Shown in pieces: positions 45,335 to 54,702 of a stretch of 64,000 nucleotides of DNA (its first letter is position 1; each line of letters begins with the position of its first letter). This DNA is from Variovorax boronicumulans (GTDB lineage: Bacteria; Pseudomonadota; Gammaproteobacteria; Burkholderiales; Burkholderiaceae_C). Where the stretch lies: contig NZ_JAUSSG010000011.1 in assembly GCF_030812215.1 (NCBI RefSeq), positions 62,001-126,000 of the forward strand, read 5' to 3'. Below the pieces are notes generated by a model. It did no database searches, was not told the origin of the DNA, and saw only the letters and a program-made list of their open reading frames with translations. The position numbers and the translations under genes are program-made.

Positions 45335-46222
45335 ATGTCCAACCGCCTCGAAGCCCTGCGCGTGTTCTTCACCGCCGCCGATGCCGCCAACTTCCGCGAA
45401 GCGGCCGTACGCCTGTCTGTGTCACCACAGGTCGTGACGCGCGCGGTGCGCGAGCTCGAAGAGGAATTGGGCGAGCCCCTTTTTCATCGCAGCACGCGCG
45501 GCGTACAGCTCACCGACTTCGGTCGTCAGCTCGCGCAGCGTGCGCGTGCCGCGGTGGGCGGCGTCGATGCGCTGTTCCACCGCACCGACCGGCGCGCGCT
45601 GTCGCAGCACGCAGGCACGGTGCGCGTGACAGCGCCCAACGTGTTCGGCCGCCGGCTGATCCCGCAGGTGCTGGCACCGATGCTGGCCGAGCATCCCGGC
45701 CTCGTGCTCGACCTGCGGCTGTCGGAGACCCATGCAGACGTGGTCGACGAGCAGATCGACATCGGCGTGCGCGCGGGCCCCATCCGCGATGCGCGCTTCG
45801 TCGCGCGCACCGTCGGCAAGATGCGCCTCTACGTGGTGGCGACACCCGCATTGATCGAGCGCACCGGTATTCCGAAGAGCCTCGATGCGCTGCCCGGCTT
45901 TCCGCTCACCGCGCTGATGGACCGCAGCTCGGGCCGCCCGTGGTCGTGGTTCTTCAGCAAGGGGCGGCAGGTGCCGGTCGCCGCGCCGGCCTTCGTCACC
46001 GACGACGTCGATGCCGAGTGCGCCGCAGTGCGCGCGGGCCTGGGCTTCGGCCAGCTCGTGGGCCCGCTGGCCGAGCCGCTGCTTCAATCGGGCGAACTGG
46101 TGGCGGTGCTCGAGGCCGAAGCGCCCGAGCCCTGGCCGATCCATGTCTATCGCTCGCAGCGCGCGCCGGTGCCGGCGCGGGTGCGGCTGGTCTACGACGC
46201 GCTGATCCGGGCGTTGCGCTGA
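45335..46222 (+). CDS. LysR-family transcriptional regulator
   Basis: A 295-residue LysR regulator. The N-terminal winged helix (LEALRVFFTAADAANFREAAVRLSVSPQVVTRAVREL) covers about residues 5-40. The C-terminal effector domain ends LVYDALIRAL. ATG 45335 is preceded by AAGGAA at spacing 8; an upstream ATG (45266) is the same frame but lies inside the divergent promoter. It presumably controls the divergent SDR. Confidence 0.91.
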   Translation: MSNRLEALRVFFTAADAANFREAAVRLSVSPQVVTRAVRELEEELGEPLFHRSTRGVQLTDFGRQLAQRARAAVGGVDALFHRTDRRALSQHAGTVRVTAPNVFGRRLIPQVLAPMLAEHPGLVLDLRLSETHADVVDEQIDIGVRAGPIRDARFVARTVGKMRLYVVATPALIERTGIPKSLDALPGFPLTALMDRSSGRPWSWFFSKGRQVPVAAPAFVTDDVDAECAAVRAGLGFGQLVGPLAEPLLQSGELVAVLEAEAPEPWPIHVYRSQRAPVPARVRLVYDALIRALR

Positions 46223-46231
46223 GGCTCGCTG

Positions 46232-47095
46232 TCAGTCGTATTTCTGCCCGGTGCGCATCAACTCGGGCGTGCCGATCACTTCGTTGAGCGCATCGAAGTC
46301 CAGCATCTGCCCACGCCACGGCTGCGTGGTGCGGTGCTGGTGCAGGCTCGCGTAGTAGCCCTGCAGCGTGTGCACCACCGCGCGCGCCGTGCCGCCCGGG
46401 AAGATCGCGATGCGAAAGCCGTGCTTGTGCAGCGCATCCGCATCCTGGATCGGCGTCTTGCCGCCTTCGACCATGTTGGCCAGCAACGGCACGCGTCCGC
46501 CGAAGCGCTGGCACGCCGCGTCCATCTGCTCGGGCGAACGCAGCGCTTCGATGAAGAGCGCATCCACGCCGCAGGCGAGGTACGCCTCGGCGCGGTCGAG
46601 CGCGGCATCAAGTCCTTCGACAGCCACCGCATCGGTGCGCGCGAGGATCAGGGTGTCACTGGATGCGCGCGCGTCCAGCGCGGCCTTGAGCTTGCCGACC
46701 ATCTCGCGCTCGGGCACCACGGCCTTGCCATCCAGATGGCCGCAGCGCTTGGGAAAGGTCTGGTCCTCGATCTGCACCATCGCCGCGCCCGCGCGCTCGA
46801 AGCCGCGCACGGTGCGCTGCGTGTTGAGCGCGTTGCCGAAGCCGGTGTCGGCATCGACGATCACCGGCAGGCTCACCCGCTCGGTGATGCGCGCGAGCGT
46901 GTCGGCCACCTCGGTGAAGGTGGTGAGGCCGACGTCGGAGCGGCCCAGGCGCGTGTAGGCGATGGAGGCGCCCGAGAGGTACAGCGCCTCGAAGCCGGCC
47001 TGTTCGGCCACGAGGGCGCTGAGCGCGTCGTACACGCCGGGCGCGAGCACGATGTCGTTGCGCGCGAGCCGGGTCTTGAAGGAGGGGTTCGTCAT
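46232..47095 (-). CDS. Isocitrate lyase/PEP mutase family lyase
   Basis: TIM-barrel lyase of 287 residues in the isocitrate lyase/phosphoenolpyruvate mutase superfamily. The metal-binding VDADTGFGN is at residues 80-88 and the catalytic loop KRCGHLDGK at 116-124. Cys118 in KRCGH is the residue that true lyases (isocitrate, 2-methylisocitrate, dimethylmalate) use, whereas PEP mutases lack it. Expected reaction: retro-aldol cleavage of a 2-hydroxy diacid to pyruvate or a similar product. The start ATG 47095 overlaps the end of the FAD protein gene (47092). It is the last gene of the operon; the substrate is inferred from the neighbours. Confidence 0.93.
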   Translation of the reverse strand: MTNPSFKTRLARNDIVLAPGVYDALSALVAEQAGFEALYLSGASIAYTRLGRSDVGLTTFTEVADTLARITERVSLPVIVDADTGFGNALNTQRTVRGFERAGAAMVQIEDQTFPKRCGHLDGKAVVPEREMVGKLKAALDARASSDTLILARTDAVAVEGLDAALDRAEAYLACGVDALFIEALRSPEQMDAACQRFGGRVPLLANMVEGGKTPIQDADALHKHGFRIAIFPGGTARAVVHTLQGYYASLHQHRTTQPWRGQMLDFDALNEVIGTPELMRTGQKYD

Positions 47096-48504
47096 GGGGA
47101 CGCTTTCGTCGAATGGATCAATGCGGCAGCCGTGCGCGCCGCGATGTAGCCGCCGGCGACGGCGCTCAACAGGCCGTTGCCGGAGAGATAGCCCCACACC
47201 GCATCGCCCGACACGCCGCCCGCCGCGCCACCAGCGGCGAAGAGGTTGGCGAAGGGCGTGCCGTCATGGCGCAGCACGCGCATGTCGGGCGCGGTGTCCA
47301 GGCCGCCCTGGGTATGGAAGAGCGCACCCGTCACCTTCACGGCAAAGTACGGGGCGTCGAGCGCGCGTGCGAACACGCGGCCGTCCGGCGGCGTGCCGCC
47401 ACGCATGGCGTCCAGCGTGCCTTGCAGCACCGTGGGCTCGCAGCCGATGCAGTCCGCGAGAGCAGCCACCGATTCACAGCGGCGCAACGCGCCCGCCGCC
47501 TCCGCATCGCAGAAGTCGGGAAAGCCGCGCGCCAGCGCGAGCAGCGGCACATCGAACACGTTCCACGCGATGCCGCCCGGCTGCGCGAGCACATGCACCG
47601 CCGCTTCCGAGTAGCCCTGGGTCTCGTCGTGAAAGCGACGGCCCTCGCAGTTGATCTGCACGCCACCTTCCATCATCACGGCCCACGACATGAGCGTCCC
47701 TTGCGGCGTGACCCAAGAGCCGTGGCCCTGGTAGCCGCCGAGGTCGCGCAGCCGCGCGCCCAGCGATTCGCCCCAGAGGATCGCGCTGCCGTCGTTGCCG
47801 GTATGGCCGCCGAAGGTGGCCTCGGCCATCTCGGGCAGCAGTGCGCGGACCATCTGCGCATTGCCGCCGAAGCCGTTGCAGGCGAGCAGCAGCGCGTCGC
47901 AGGCCAGCGTCTCGCGATTGCCGTCGGGCCGGGCGTAGTCGATGCCGATCACGCGGTCTTCAGCGTCGATCACCAACGTATCGACCAGCGCCTGTGTCAG
48001 CACGGGGATGCCTGCGGCCTCGACGGCCGACTGCAGCACGGCCATCAGTGATGCCCCCGTCTTCTGCGGCAGCGCGTGCATGCGATGCACGCTGTGCCCC
48101 GGATAGAGAAAGCCGTCGAGCAGTATCCACTGCAGCCCATGCCGCTCCTGCAGCGCATCGAGCGCCGGGCCGATGGAGGCCGCATACGCCTCGACCAGCG
48201 CAGGCGCCGCCCGCCCGTGGGCCTTCGCCTGGATGTCGGCGGCGAAGCGTTCGGCGCTGTCGTCATGCACGCCGTGCGCGTGTTGCGTGCGCGTGCCGGG
48301 CGCGGGGATGAAACCCGAGGACAGCGCAGTCGATCCGCTCGGCAGCGCGTCGCGCTCCAGCACCACGCACTCCACGCCCGCATCGGCCAGCATCAGTGCG
48401 GCCGTGAGCCCGCAGGCGCCGCCGCCGACGATGGCAACCGGCACATGCGCGTCGGCCTCGACCTGCACGGCACGGCGTATGTGACGCGAGGAGCTGCCAG
48501 TCAT
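47092..48504 (-). CDS. FAD-dependent oxidoreductase (fumarate reductase/KstD-like flavoprotein)
   Basis: A 470-residue flavoprotein of the fumarate reductase/3-ketosteroid dehydrogenase family. The FAD-binding GxGxxG region is VPVAIVGGGACGLTAALML, starting near residue 22. The segment FGGHTGNDGSAILWGESLGA near 240 and FAAGGAAGGVSGDAVWGYL near 430 (second FAD motif) are typical. ATG 48504 overlaps the isochorismatase stop (48501), and its own stop overlaps the lyase start. It could desaturate or reduce a diacid-type intermediate of the pathway. Reaction direction is unknown. Confidence 0.91.
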   Translation of the reverse strand: MTGSSSRHIRRAVQVEADAHVPVAIVGGGACGLTAALMLADAGVECVVLERDALPSGSTALSSGFIPAPGTRTQHAHGVHDDSAERFAADIQAKAHGRAAPALVEAYAASIGPALDALQERHGLQWILLDGFLYPGHSVHRMHALPQKTGASLMAVLQSAVEAAGIPVLTQALVDTLVIDAEDRVIGIDYARPDGNRETLACDALLLACNGFGGNAQMVRALLPEMAEATFGGHTGNDGSAILWGESLGARLRDLGGYQGHGSWVTPQGTLMSWAVMMEGGVQINCEGRRFHDETQGYSEAAVHVLAQPGGIAWNVFDVPLLALARGFPDFCDAEAAGALRRCESVAALADCIGCEPTVLQGTLDAMRGGTPPDGRVFARALDAPYFAVKVTGALFHTQGGLDTAPDMRVLRHDGTPFANLFAAGGAAGGVSGDAVWGYLSGNGLLSAVAGGYIAARTAAALIHSTKASP

Positions 48505-49115
48505 TCGAGCGATGCAGTGAAGGCCGCGCAGTCCGTCACCTCGGCGACGTTGCGCATGTCGGCGAGCGAAGTCTGGTGGCGTTCTTCGCCGAAGGCCGCG
48601 CAGCCATCGGCGAGCACCAGCGTGCGGTAGTCGCGCATGTGCGCATCGCGCACTGTGCTGGCAACGCCGCCGTTGGTGACGATGCCGCAGACCGCCACCG
48701 TGTCGATGCCCGCGCGGCGCAGCACCCAGTCGAGTTGCGTGTTGAAGAAAGCCGAGTACGCGACCTTGCTGACCGTCACGTCGACCAGCCCTGTCAGCGC
48801 ATCGACATTCGCCTGGCCCCAGCTGCCCGGCGCGAAGTCGCCCTTCTTCAGGTACGGGCGCAGCGCCTTCAGGTGCGGCGACACCATCGGCTCGCCGTTT
48901 GCATCGGGCCACAGCGTGAACTGGCTCGCGATCACGAGGCCGCCCACCGCCTTGAGCGCGCGCGCCACGTCGGCCACGCGCGCCGGCAACAGCAGCGCCG
49001 GCGGGTTGGTGTCACCGCCGCGCGCATACGCGCCGTTCGCATCGAGAAAGTCGTTCTGCAGGTCGATGACCACCAGCGCCGTCTTCGCTGCAATGGGTTT
49101 CTTCGCTTCGCTCAT
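48501..49115 (-). CDS. Isochorismatase-like cysteine amidohydrolase
   Basis: Cysteine hydrolase of 204 residues. The catalytic triad is D18 (VVIDLQNDF), K117 (SKVAYSAF) and C143 (AVCGIVTNGGVASTVRDA). Family members such as maleamate amidase (NicF) and biuret or ureidoacrylate hydrolases split amide bonds. Together with the upstream HyuAB, it fits deamidation of an amic acid to a diacid. ATG 49115 overlaps the preceding gene's stop (49112) and the stop overlaps the FAD gene start. The specific amide is inferred, not seen. Confidence 0.93.
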   Translation of the reverse strand: MSEAKKPIAAKTALVVIDLQNDFLDANGAYARGGDTNPPALLLPARVADVARALKAVGGLVIASQFTLWPDANGEPMVSPHLKALRPYLKKGDFAPGSWGQANVDALTGLVDVTVSKVAYSAFFNTQLDWVLRRAGIDTVAVCGIVTNGGVASTVRDAHMRDYRTLVLADGCAAFGEERHQTSLADMRNVAEVTDCAAFTASLE

Positions 49116-51166
49116 GACAGCCTCACCAGCAGGTTGCCGTGCGCATCGACCTCGGCATGGAAGCCGGGTTCGAGCCACACGGTGGTGTCGGCCTGCTCCA
49201 GGATCGCGGGCCCTTCGATGCGCGCAGCCACCGGCAATTCGAGCCGCGCATAGCGCACGGCCTCGTGCCACTGGCCGTGGTGGAACACGCGCTGAGTGCC
49301 CAGCGGCGCGATGCTGCCCTCCCCTTCGGGAGCGAGCACCTTCAGGTCGAACTTGGGCCGCACGCCGATGCGTGCGTAGCGCAGGTTCATCACACGAATC
49401 GGGATGCCTTCGAGCACGCGGCCGAAGGCGGCCGTGTAGCCGGCTTCGAATGCGGCGCGGATCGATGCGGCCGTGAGCGGCGCCCTGCCCGCATCGGCGA
49501 GCACCACGGGCAGCGTGTGCGTCTGGCCCGCGTAGAGCATGTCGAGCGCAATCACCTCGCGCACTTCGTCGAAACGAACGCCCGAGGAATCAAGGCGCTG
49601 CTGGCAGCTCGCGGCCAGTTCATCGATGCGGCGCTGTAGGTCGCCCACGTCGAGTTCGGTCAGCGGCTTGTTGAGCGTCTGAACCGCGTCGTGGCGCATG
49701 TCGGCAATCACGCAGCCCAGCGCCGAGGTCACGCCGGGGTAGCGCGGCACGATGCCCGTTGCCACGCCGACCTCGCGCATCATGGCGCACACATGCAGCG
49801 CGCCGCCGCCGCCGAAGGGCATGTAGGCGAAGCGGCGCGGATCGTGGCCGCGCTCGATGGACACGAGGCGAATGGCACCCGCCATGCGCGCATTGGCCAC
49901 CGTGAGGATCGCCTCCGCCGCCGCGTGCACGTCCAGGCCCAGCGGACGCGCGACGTGTGCCTCGATGGCCTGGCGCGACTTCTCCGCATCCAGTGCCGCG
50001 AGCAGTCCGCCGCCCAGTGGCCTGTCCGCGGCGATGCGCCCCAGCAGCACGTTCGCATCGGTCACAGTCGGCCGCATGTTGCCGCGGCCGTAGCAGGCCG
50101 GACCGGGCACGCTGCCCGCCGACTCGGGGCCGACCTGCAGCATGCCGCTCGCATCCACGGAAGCGATGGAACCGCCGCCGGCGCCGATGGTCTCGATCTG
50201 GATCATCGGCGAGCGGATCACCATGCCGAACTCGATGGCAGTCTGCGCAGCCAATGCGGCCTCACCGTTCGCCACCAGCGACACATCGAACGACGTGCCG
50301 CCCATGTCGCCGGTGATCGCATTCGGAAAGCCCGCCGCGCGCGCAATTGCCGCGCAAGCGATCACGCCGGCCGCCGGACCCGACAGCGCGGTGCGCACCG
50401 GCAGGTCGCTCGCGGTCTGGCGCGACATCACGCCGCCGTTGCTCTGCACCACCAGCAGTTCGCCGCCGAAGCCCTGGCCGCGCAGGTCGGATTCGAGCCG
50501 ACCGAGGTAGCTGCCCACCACCGGCTGCAACGCCGCGTTGAGCGTGGCGGTCGAGCAGCGCTCGAACTCGCGGATCTCGGGCAGCACTTCGCTGGCCGAG
50601 GTGACGTGCGGGTTGGGCCACAGCTCGCGCACCGCCGCGGCCGCGAGGCGTTCGTTCTCGGGGTTCGCGTAGGTGTTGATGAAGAACACGCACACGGCCT
50701 CGCAGCCGGCTTCGAGCAGCGAGCGAGCCTCGGCGCGCACCTGCGCCAGATCGACCGCCGTGTGCAGCGTGCCGTCGGCCAGCACGCGTTCGTCGACCTC
50801 GCGGCGCAGGTCGCGCGGCACCACGGGCAGGAAGCTGCCGCGCAGGCCCCAGGTCTCCGGCCGGTCGCGGCGGCGCATTTCCAGCACGTCGCGGAAGCCG
50901 CGCGTGGTGATGATGCCGGTGCGTGCCACCTTGCGTTCGAGCAGCGCATTGGTGCCGACCGTGGTGCCGTGCACGATGGTGGCGATGGCTGCGGCCGAAT
51001 CGGCCACGCGCGCCACGCCGTTCATGAAGCCGCGCGCTTCCTCGCCGCGCGTGGACGGCACCTTGACGATGCGCGCCGTGCCGTTGGCCTCGTCGAGCAC
51101 GAAGAGGTCGGTGAAGGTGCCGCCGACATCGACGCCGACGACAAGGGATTTACCAGTGGAAGTCAT
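49112..51166 (-). CDS. Hydantoinase/oxoprolinase subunit A (HyuA-like)
   Basis: ATP-dependent ring-opening enzyme subunit of 684 residues. VVGVDVGGTFTDLFVLDEA at residues 9-27 is the ATPase-type N-terminal motif. GTTVGTNALLERKVARTG near 64, DMGGTSFDVSLV near 290 and the AIRLVSIERGHDPRRFAYMPFGGGG segment near 425 are standard family features. It would open an imide, hydantoin or lactam ring with ATP. The start overlaps the HyuB stop (51163). Partner to the subunit encoded upstream. Confidence 0.94.
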   Translation of the reverse strand: MTSTGKSLVVGVDVGGTFTDLFVLDEANGTARIVKVPSTRGEEARGFMNGVARVADSAAAIATIVHGTTVGTNALLERKVARTGIITTRGFRDVLEMRRRDRPETWGLRGSFLPVVPRDLRREVDERVLADGTLHTAVDLAQVRAEARSLLEAGCEAVCVFFINTYANPENERLAAAAVRELWPNPHVTSASEVLPEIREFERCSTATLNAALQPVVGSYLGRLESDLRGQGFGGELLVVQSNGGVMSRQTASDLPVRTALSGPAAGVIACAAIARAAGFPNAITGDMGGTSFDVSLVANGEAALAAQTAIEFGMVIRSPMIQIETIGAGGGSIASVDASGMLQVGPESAGSVPGPACYGRGNMRPTVTDANVLLGRIAADRPLGGGLLAALDAEKSRQAIEAHVARPLGLDVHAAAEAILTVANARMAGAIRLVSIERGHDPRRFAYMPFGGGGALHVCAMMREVGVATGIVPRYPGVTSALGCVIADMRHDAVQTLNKPLTELDVGDLQRRIDELAASCQQRLDSSGVRFDEVREVIALDMLYAGQTHTLPVVLADAGRAPLTAASIRAAFEAGYTAAFGRVLEGIPIRVMNLRYARIGVRPKFDLKVLAPEGEGSIAPLGTQRVFHHGQWHEAVRYARLELPVAARIEGPAILEQADTTVWLEPGFHAEVDAHGNLLVRLS

Positions 51167-52899
51167 TCGGAGGCTTTCTTGTCGCTGTTGCCGGTGGGGG
51201 TTCCGGTCGTCACATAGCCCATCGCGCTGTCAACTTCGCGCTGCGGCGCGGGCCGCTCGGCCGCGTTGCCCCAGCCACCACCGCCGGGCGTTTCGAGCCG
51301 CACGCGCTCGCCGCGTGCAAGCTGGATGCCGCGCATCTTCGAAACCATGGGCGGCGTGTGCCACTCGCCCGCGTTCTCGTAACTGAACCTGTTGACCGCG
51401 CCTTCGCCGCCACCCGCGATGCCCTTGGGCGGCGAGGTGCCGCGTTCGCCGAAGACGAACACCTCGGCGTCCTTCTCCAGCAGTTCGATTTCATACACGG
51501 CACCGAGGCCGCCGCGATGCCAGCCGTCGCCGCCCGAGTCGGCGCGCAGCGACCATTCGGTGAAGCGCACCGGGTACGCAGCTTCGAGGATCTCGAGCGG
51601 CGGAATCGTCGCGGTCGAAATCGGCGCGTTGCCATGCGAGAGCCCGTCGCCGCCCGAATGGCCGCCGTGGCCGCCACCGAAGAAGCTGAACATCACCCAG
51701 CGCTGGCCCTCGCGGCCCTTGTCGCTGCGGTGGCCCGCGATGGACAACGCGTTGATCGTGCCGTAGGCCTGCGCCACCGCGCGGGTCGGGTCGGCCTGCG
51801 CCGCGGCGCTGAAGATCACGTCGATCATGCGCAGGATGGTCTCGGTGTAGCCGCCAACCGGGCGCGGGCGCTCGCAGCTGATCACCAGCTTGTCGGGAAT
51901 GTTGAAGTCCACCGCGTCGAGCACGCCGGCATTGGCCGGCACGTCGGGAAAAAGGTGCTTGAGCGCGACGTAGCAAGCGGCCACGGCCGTGGCGCGCGAG
52001 ATGTTCACCGGCCCCGCGCATTGCGGCGAGGTGCGCGAGAAGTCGAGCAGCAGCCGGTCGCCGGCCACCGTCATGTCCAGCGCGATGGTGAGCGGCTCGT
52101 TGGTGATGCCGTCGTTGTCGAGCACGTCCTCGAAGCTGTAGCGCCCGTCGGGCAGCGAGGCGATGTGCGAACGCATCAGGCGCAGCGCGCGACTGCGCAG
52201 CTCGCCGAGCGCATTCAGCACCAGGTCGTCGCCGTATTCGTCGAGCAGGCCGTTCAGGCGTTTTTCGCCGAGTTCCAGCGCAGCGAGCTGGCCATTCAGG
52301 TCGCCCCAGAGGCTGTCGGGCAGGCGCGTGTTGGCCTGCAGGATGGCGAGCACGTCCGCATCGAGCACGCCATCGCGCACGATGCGCACGGGCGGAATCT
52401 GCACCGCCTCCTGCCAGCACTCGGTGGCGGCGGGGTTGTAGTTGCCGGGCACCGCGCCGCCCACGTCGTGCCAGTGCGCGGCCGAGGCCATGTAGCAGTA
52501 GAGCTTGCCGTTGCGGAAGAACGGCTTCACCAGCTTGAAGTCGTTGGCGTGCGTGCCGCCGTCGTAGGCGTCGTTGCTGATCCAGATGTCGCCGTCCTTC
52601 ATGCCGCCGCGCGGCTCGGCCGCCTTGGCGGTCGCGCGCACCGCGAAGGCCATGGCGCCGACGAACACCGGCAGCCCCGACTTGCCCTGCACCAGCGTGT
52701 CGCCGCTCGCCGCGTCGTACAGGCCGTGGCAGGCGTCGTGCGCCTCGGCAATGATGGGATTGAACGCGCTGCGGTAGAGCGTGGCGTCCATCTCGTCGGC
52801 CACCTGTTCGAGGCGGCCGCGCAGCACGGCGAGCGTGACGGGGTCGATCGCTGTCGTGGCCGCGGTCGGGGTAGCTGCAAGAGAAGAAGGATCAGGCAT
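51163..52899 (-). CDS. Hydantoinase/oxoprolinase subunit B (HyuB-like)
   Basis: Partner subunit of 578 residues. DPVTLAVLRGRLEQVADEMDATL near residue 20, SNDAYDGGTHANDF near 110, and the Gly-rich HRSDKGREGQRWVMFSFFGGGHGGH stretch near 395 are characteristic. ATG 52899 overlaps the LeuD-like stop (52892); the frame continues 11 codons upstream into that gene. HyuA and HyuB together convert a cyclic amide to its open form using ATP. Substrate unknown. Confidence 0.94.
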   Translation of the reverse strand: MPDPSSLAATPTAATTAIDPVTLAVLRGRLEQVADEMDATLYRSAFNPIIAEAHDACHGLYDAASGDTLVQGKSGLPVFVGAMAFAVRATAKAAEPRGGMKDGDIWISNDAYDGGTHANDFKLVKPFFRNGKLYCYMASAAHWHDVGGAVPGNYNPAATECWQEAVQIPPVRIVRDGVLDADVLAILQANTRLPDSLWGDLNGQLAALELGEKRLNGLLDEYGDDLVLNALGELRSRALRLMRSHIASLPDGRYSFEDVLDNDGITNEPLTIALDMTVAGDRLLLDFSRTSPQCAGPVNISRATAVAACYVALKHLFPDVPANAGVLDAVDFNIPDKLVISCERPRPVGGYTETILRMIDVIFSAAAQADPTRAVAQAYGTINALSIAGHRSDKGREGQRWVMFSFFGGGHGGHSGGDGLSHGNAPISTATIPPLEILEAAYPVRFTEWSLRADSGGDGWHRGGLGAVYEIELLEKDAEVFVFGERGTSPPKGIAGGGEGAVNRFSYENAGEWHTPPMVSKMRGIQLARGERVRLETPGGGGWGNAAERPAPQREVDSAMGYVTTGTPTGNSDKKASE

Positions 52900-53419
52900 T
52901 GCTTGCTTTCTGGGAGGCCGGGGAGCCGCCACGCTGGCGTAACTGGTTCATCAATCCGCCGGCGCGGACCATGTCCATGAGGAATCCGGGAACGGGCTCG
53001 CAGGCCAGTCGCGCGCCGCGAGGCGAGACGACGGCGGGGATCGTGGTGTCGAGCGTGATGCGGTCGCCCTCGTTCAGCGTCTCGGCCTCGGCGCAGGTCA
53101 ACAACAGCAAGCCGAGATTGAAGGCGTTGCGAAAGTACAGGCCGCTGTACGACGGCGCGATCACCGCCGCCACGCCCAGGTGCACGAGCACGGCCGCGGC
53201 CTGCTCGCGCGAGGAGCCGATGCCGAAGTTGGGGCCGGCCACGATCACGTCGCCCGGTTGCACCTCGCTGGCGAACTCGGGGCGCACGGCTTCGAGGCAA
53301 TGCCTCGCGATGATGTCGATGCCATGCTTCATCGCATGGCCGGGCGCGAGCGCGTCGGTGTCGATGTCGCCACCCAGGCGCCACACCCGGTGCGGACGGT
53401 GCAGGGAGCGATCGTTCAT
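52892..53419 (-). CDS. Aconitase-family small subunit (LeuD-like hydratase)
   Basis: Small subunit of a two-protein aconitase-family hydro-lyase, 175 residues. The substrate/swivel-domain signature GPNFGIGSSREQAAA is at about residues 62-76, and DIDTDALAPGHAM near 18 matches LeuD. ATG 53419 overlaps the large subunit's stop (53416). Leucine biosynthesis is improbable here: no leuA or leuB is present and the neighbours are degradative. A dimethylmaleate or citraconate hydratase-type role is inferred. Confidence 0.92.
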   Translation of the reverse strand: MNDRSLHRPHRVWRLGGDIDTDALAPGHAMKHGIDIIARHCLEAVRPEFASEVQPGDVIVAGPNFGIGSSREQAAAVLVHLGVAAVIAPSYSGLYFRNAFNLGLLLLTCAEAETLNEGDRITLDTTIPAVVSPRGARLACEPVPGFLMDMVRAGGLMNQLRQRGGSPASQKASNA

Positions 53420-54702
53420 GCGAGCACCTCGCGCGGATCGGTCACGCAGCCGCGCAATGCGGCGGCGGCCACTGTGTAGGGCGAACCCAGGTAGACCTGC
53501 GCGGTCGGCGAGCCCATGCGCCCCTTGAAGTTGCGCGCGGTGGTCGAGATGACGGTGACGTCGTCGCCCATCGGGTCGCCGTAGCCGGAGCAGGCGCCGC
53601 AGGCGGTGGGAAACAGTTCGGCGCCGGCGTCCATCAGCACCTGCAGCACGCCCTCCTCGCGCGCCTGTTCCTGGTCGCGGATACTGGCGGGCGCCACGAT
53701 CAGGCGGATGCCGCTCGCCACCTTGTGGCCGCGCAGCACCTGCGCAGCAGCGCGCAGGTCGTCGAGCTTGGCGCCGGTGCAGGCACCGATGTAGGCCACA
53801 TCGACGTGCGTGCCCACGTACCGGCTCACGCCGTGCGCGTTGGCCGGGCTGTGCGGCGCGGCGACGTAGGGCTCGAGCACGGAGGCATCGAAACGATGGT
53901 CCGTGAGCACGGCGCCGTCGTCGGTGAACCAGGGTGCCATGTCGACGGGCGGCGCGCCTGCGCCAGCCAGGAACGCAGCCGTGGTCGCATCGGGCGCAAT
54001 CAGCCCGGCCTGTGCACCCAGCTCGGCGCTCATGTTGGAAAGCGTCATGCGCTCCTGCATCGACAGCGCGGCAACCGCAGGCCCCGCGAACTCGACCGCC
54101 TGGTAGCGCCCGCCGTTCATGCCGAAGCGGCCGATCATGTGCAGCATCATGTCCTTGGCGGTCACGCCCGCGGGAAGCGCGCCGTCCCACCACATGCGGA
54201 TGGTCTCGGGCACGCGCAGCCAGATCTCGCCGGTGACCATCACGCCCAGCATCTCGGTGCTGCCGATGCCGAACATGTAGGCACCGAACGCGCCGCCCGT
54301 GGGCGAGTGCGAGTCGCCGCCCACGCACAGCATGCCGGGGCGGATGTGGCCGTGCTGCGGTACCACCACGTGGCAGATGCCCTGGCTGTCGTAGACGTGC
54401 GGCAGTTGCTGGTCCCGCGCCCAGTCGCGCGCGATGCGCACGATGCGGCGCGAGTCGTCGTCGCGCTCGGGCACGTAGTGGTCCATGACCAGCACCACGC
54501 GCGAGCGATCCCAGATCTGCGCGCCCAGTTCCTCGAGCATGGGCTTCAGGCGTCGCGGACCCGAGGAGTCGTGGAACATCGCCAGGTCGACGCCGCAGGT
54601 CACGATCTCGCCCACCGACACCCGCTCGCGTCCGCTCGCGCGTGCAATGAGCTTCTGCGCCAGCGTTTGCGCCGGCGCACGGGTTGGAGCCATCGATGTC
54701 AT
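53416..54702 (-). CDS. Aconitase-family large subunit (LeuC-like, 4Fe-4S hydratase)
   Basis: Large subunit of 428 residues carrying the iron-sulfur cluster: C308 in IGACTGAKLDDL and C368 and C371 in TACGACSGYGD are the ligands. LCVGGDSHSPTGGAFGAYMFGIGSTE at 126-151 is the family hallmark. The size is similar to archaeal-type LeuC and to DmdA. It adds water across a double bond, or removes it, on a di- or tricarboxylate. ATG 54702 overlaps the Bug receptor stop (54699). Placed with a lyase and hydantoinase, so its substrate is likely an unsaturated diacid. Confidence 0.93.
   Translation of the reverse strand: MTSMAPTRAPAQTLAQKLIARASGRERVSVGEIVTCGVDLAMFHDSSGPRRLKPMLEELGAQIWDRSRVVLVMDHYVPERDDDSRRIVRIARDWARDQQLPHVYDSQGICHVVVPQHGHIRPGMLCVGGDSHSPTGGAFGAYMFGIGSTEMLGVMVTGEIWLRVPETIRMWWDGALPAGVTAKDMMLHMIGRFGMNGGRYQAVEFAGPAVAALSMQERMTLSNMSAELGAQAGLIAPDATTAAFLAGAGAPPVDMAPWFTDDGAVLTDHRFDASVLEPYVAAPHSPANAHGVSRYVGTHVDVAYIGACTGAKLDDLRAAAQVLRGHKVASGIRLIVAPASIRDQEQAREEGVLQVLMDAGAELFPTACGACSGYGDPMGDDVTVISTTARNFKGRMGSPTAQVYLGSPYTVAAAALRGCVTDPREVLA

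Noticed and set aside
52892..54702. Interpretation of the LeuCD-like pair as leucine biosynthesis genes
   Set aside because: leuA and leuB are absent and the genes are embedded with overlaps in a degradative operon; an aconitase-family catabolic hydratase fits better.
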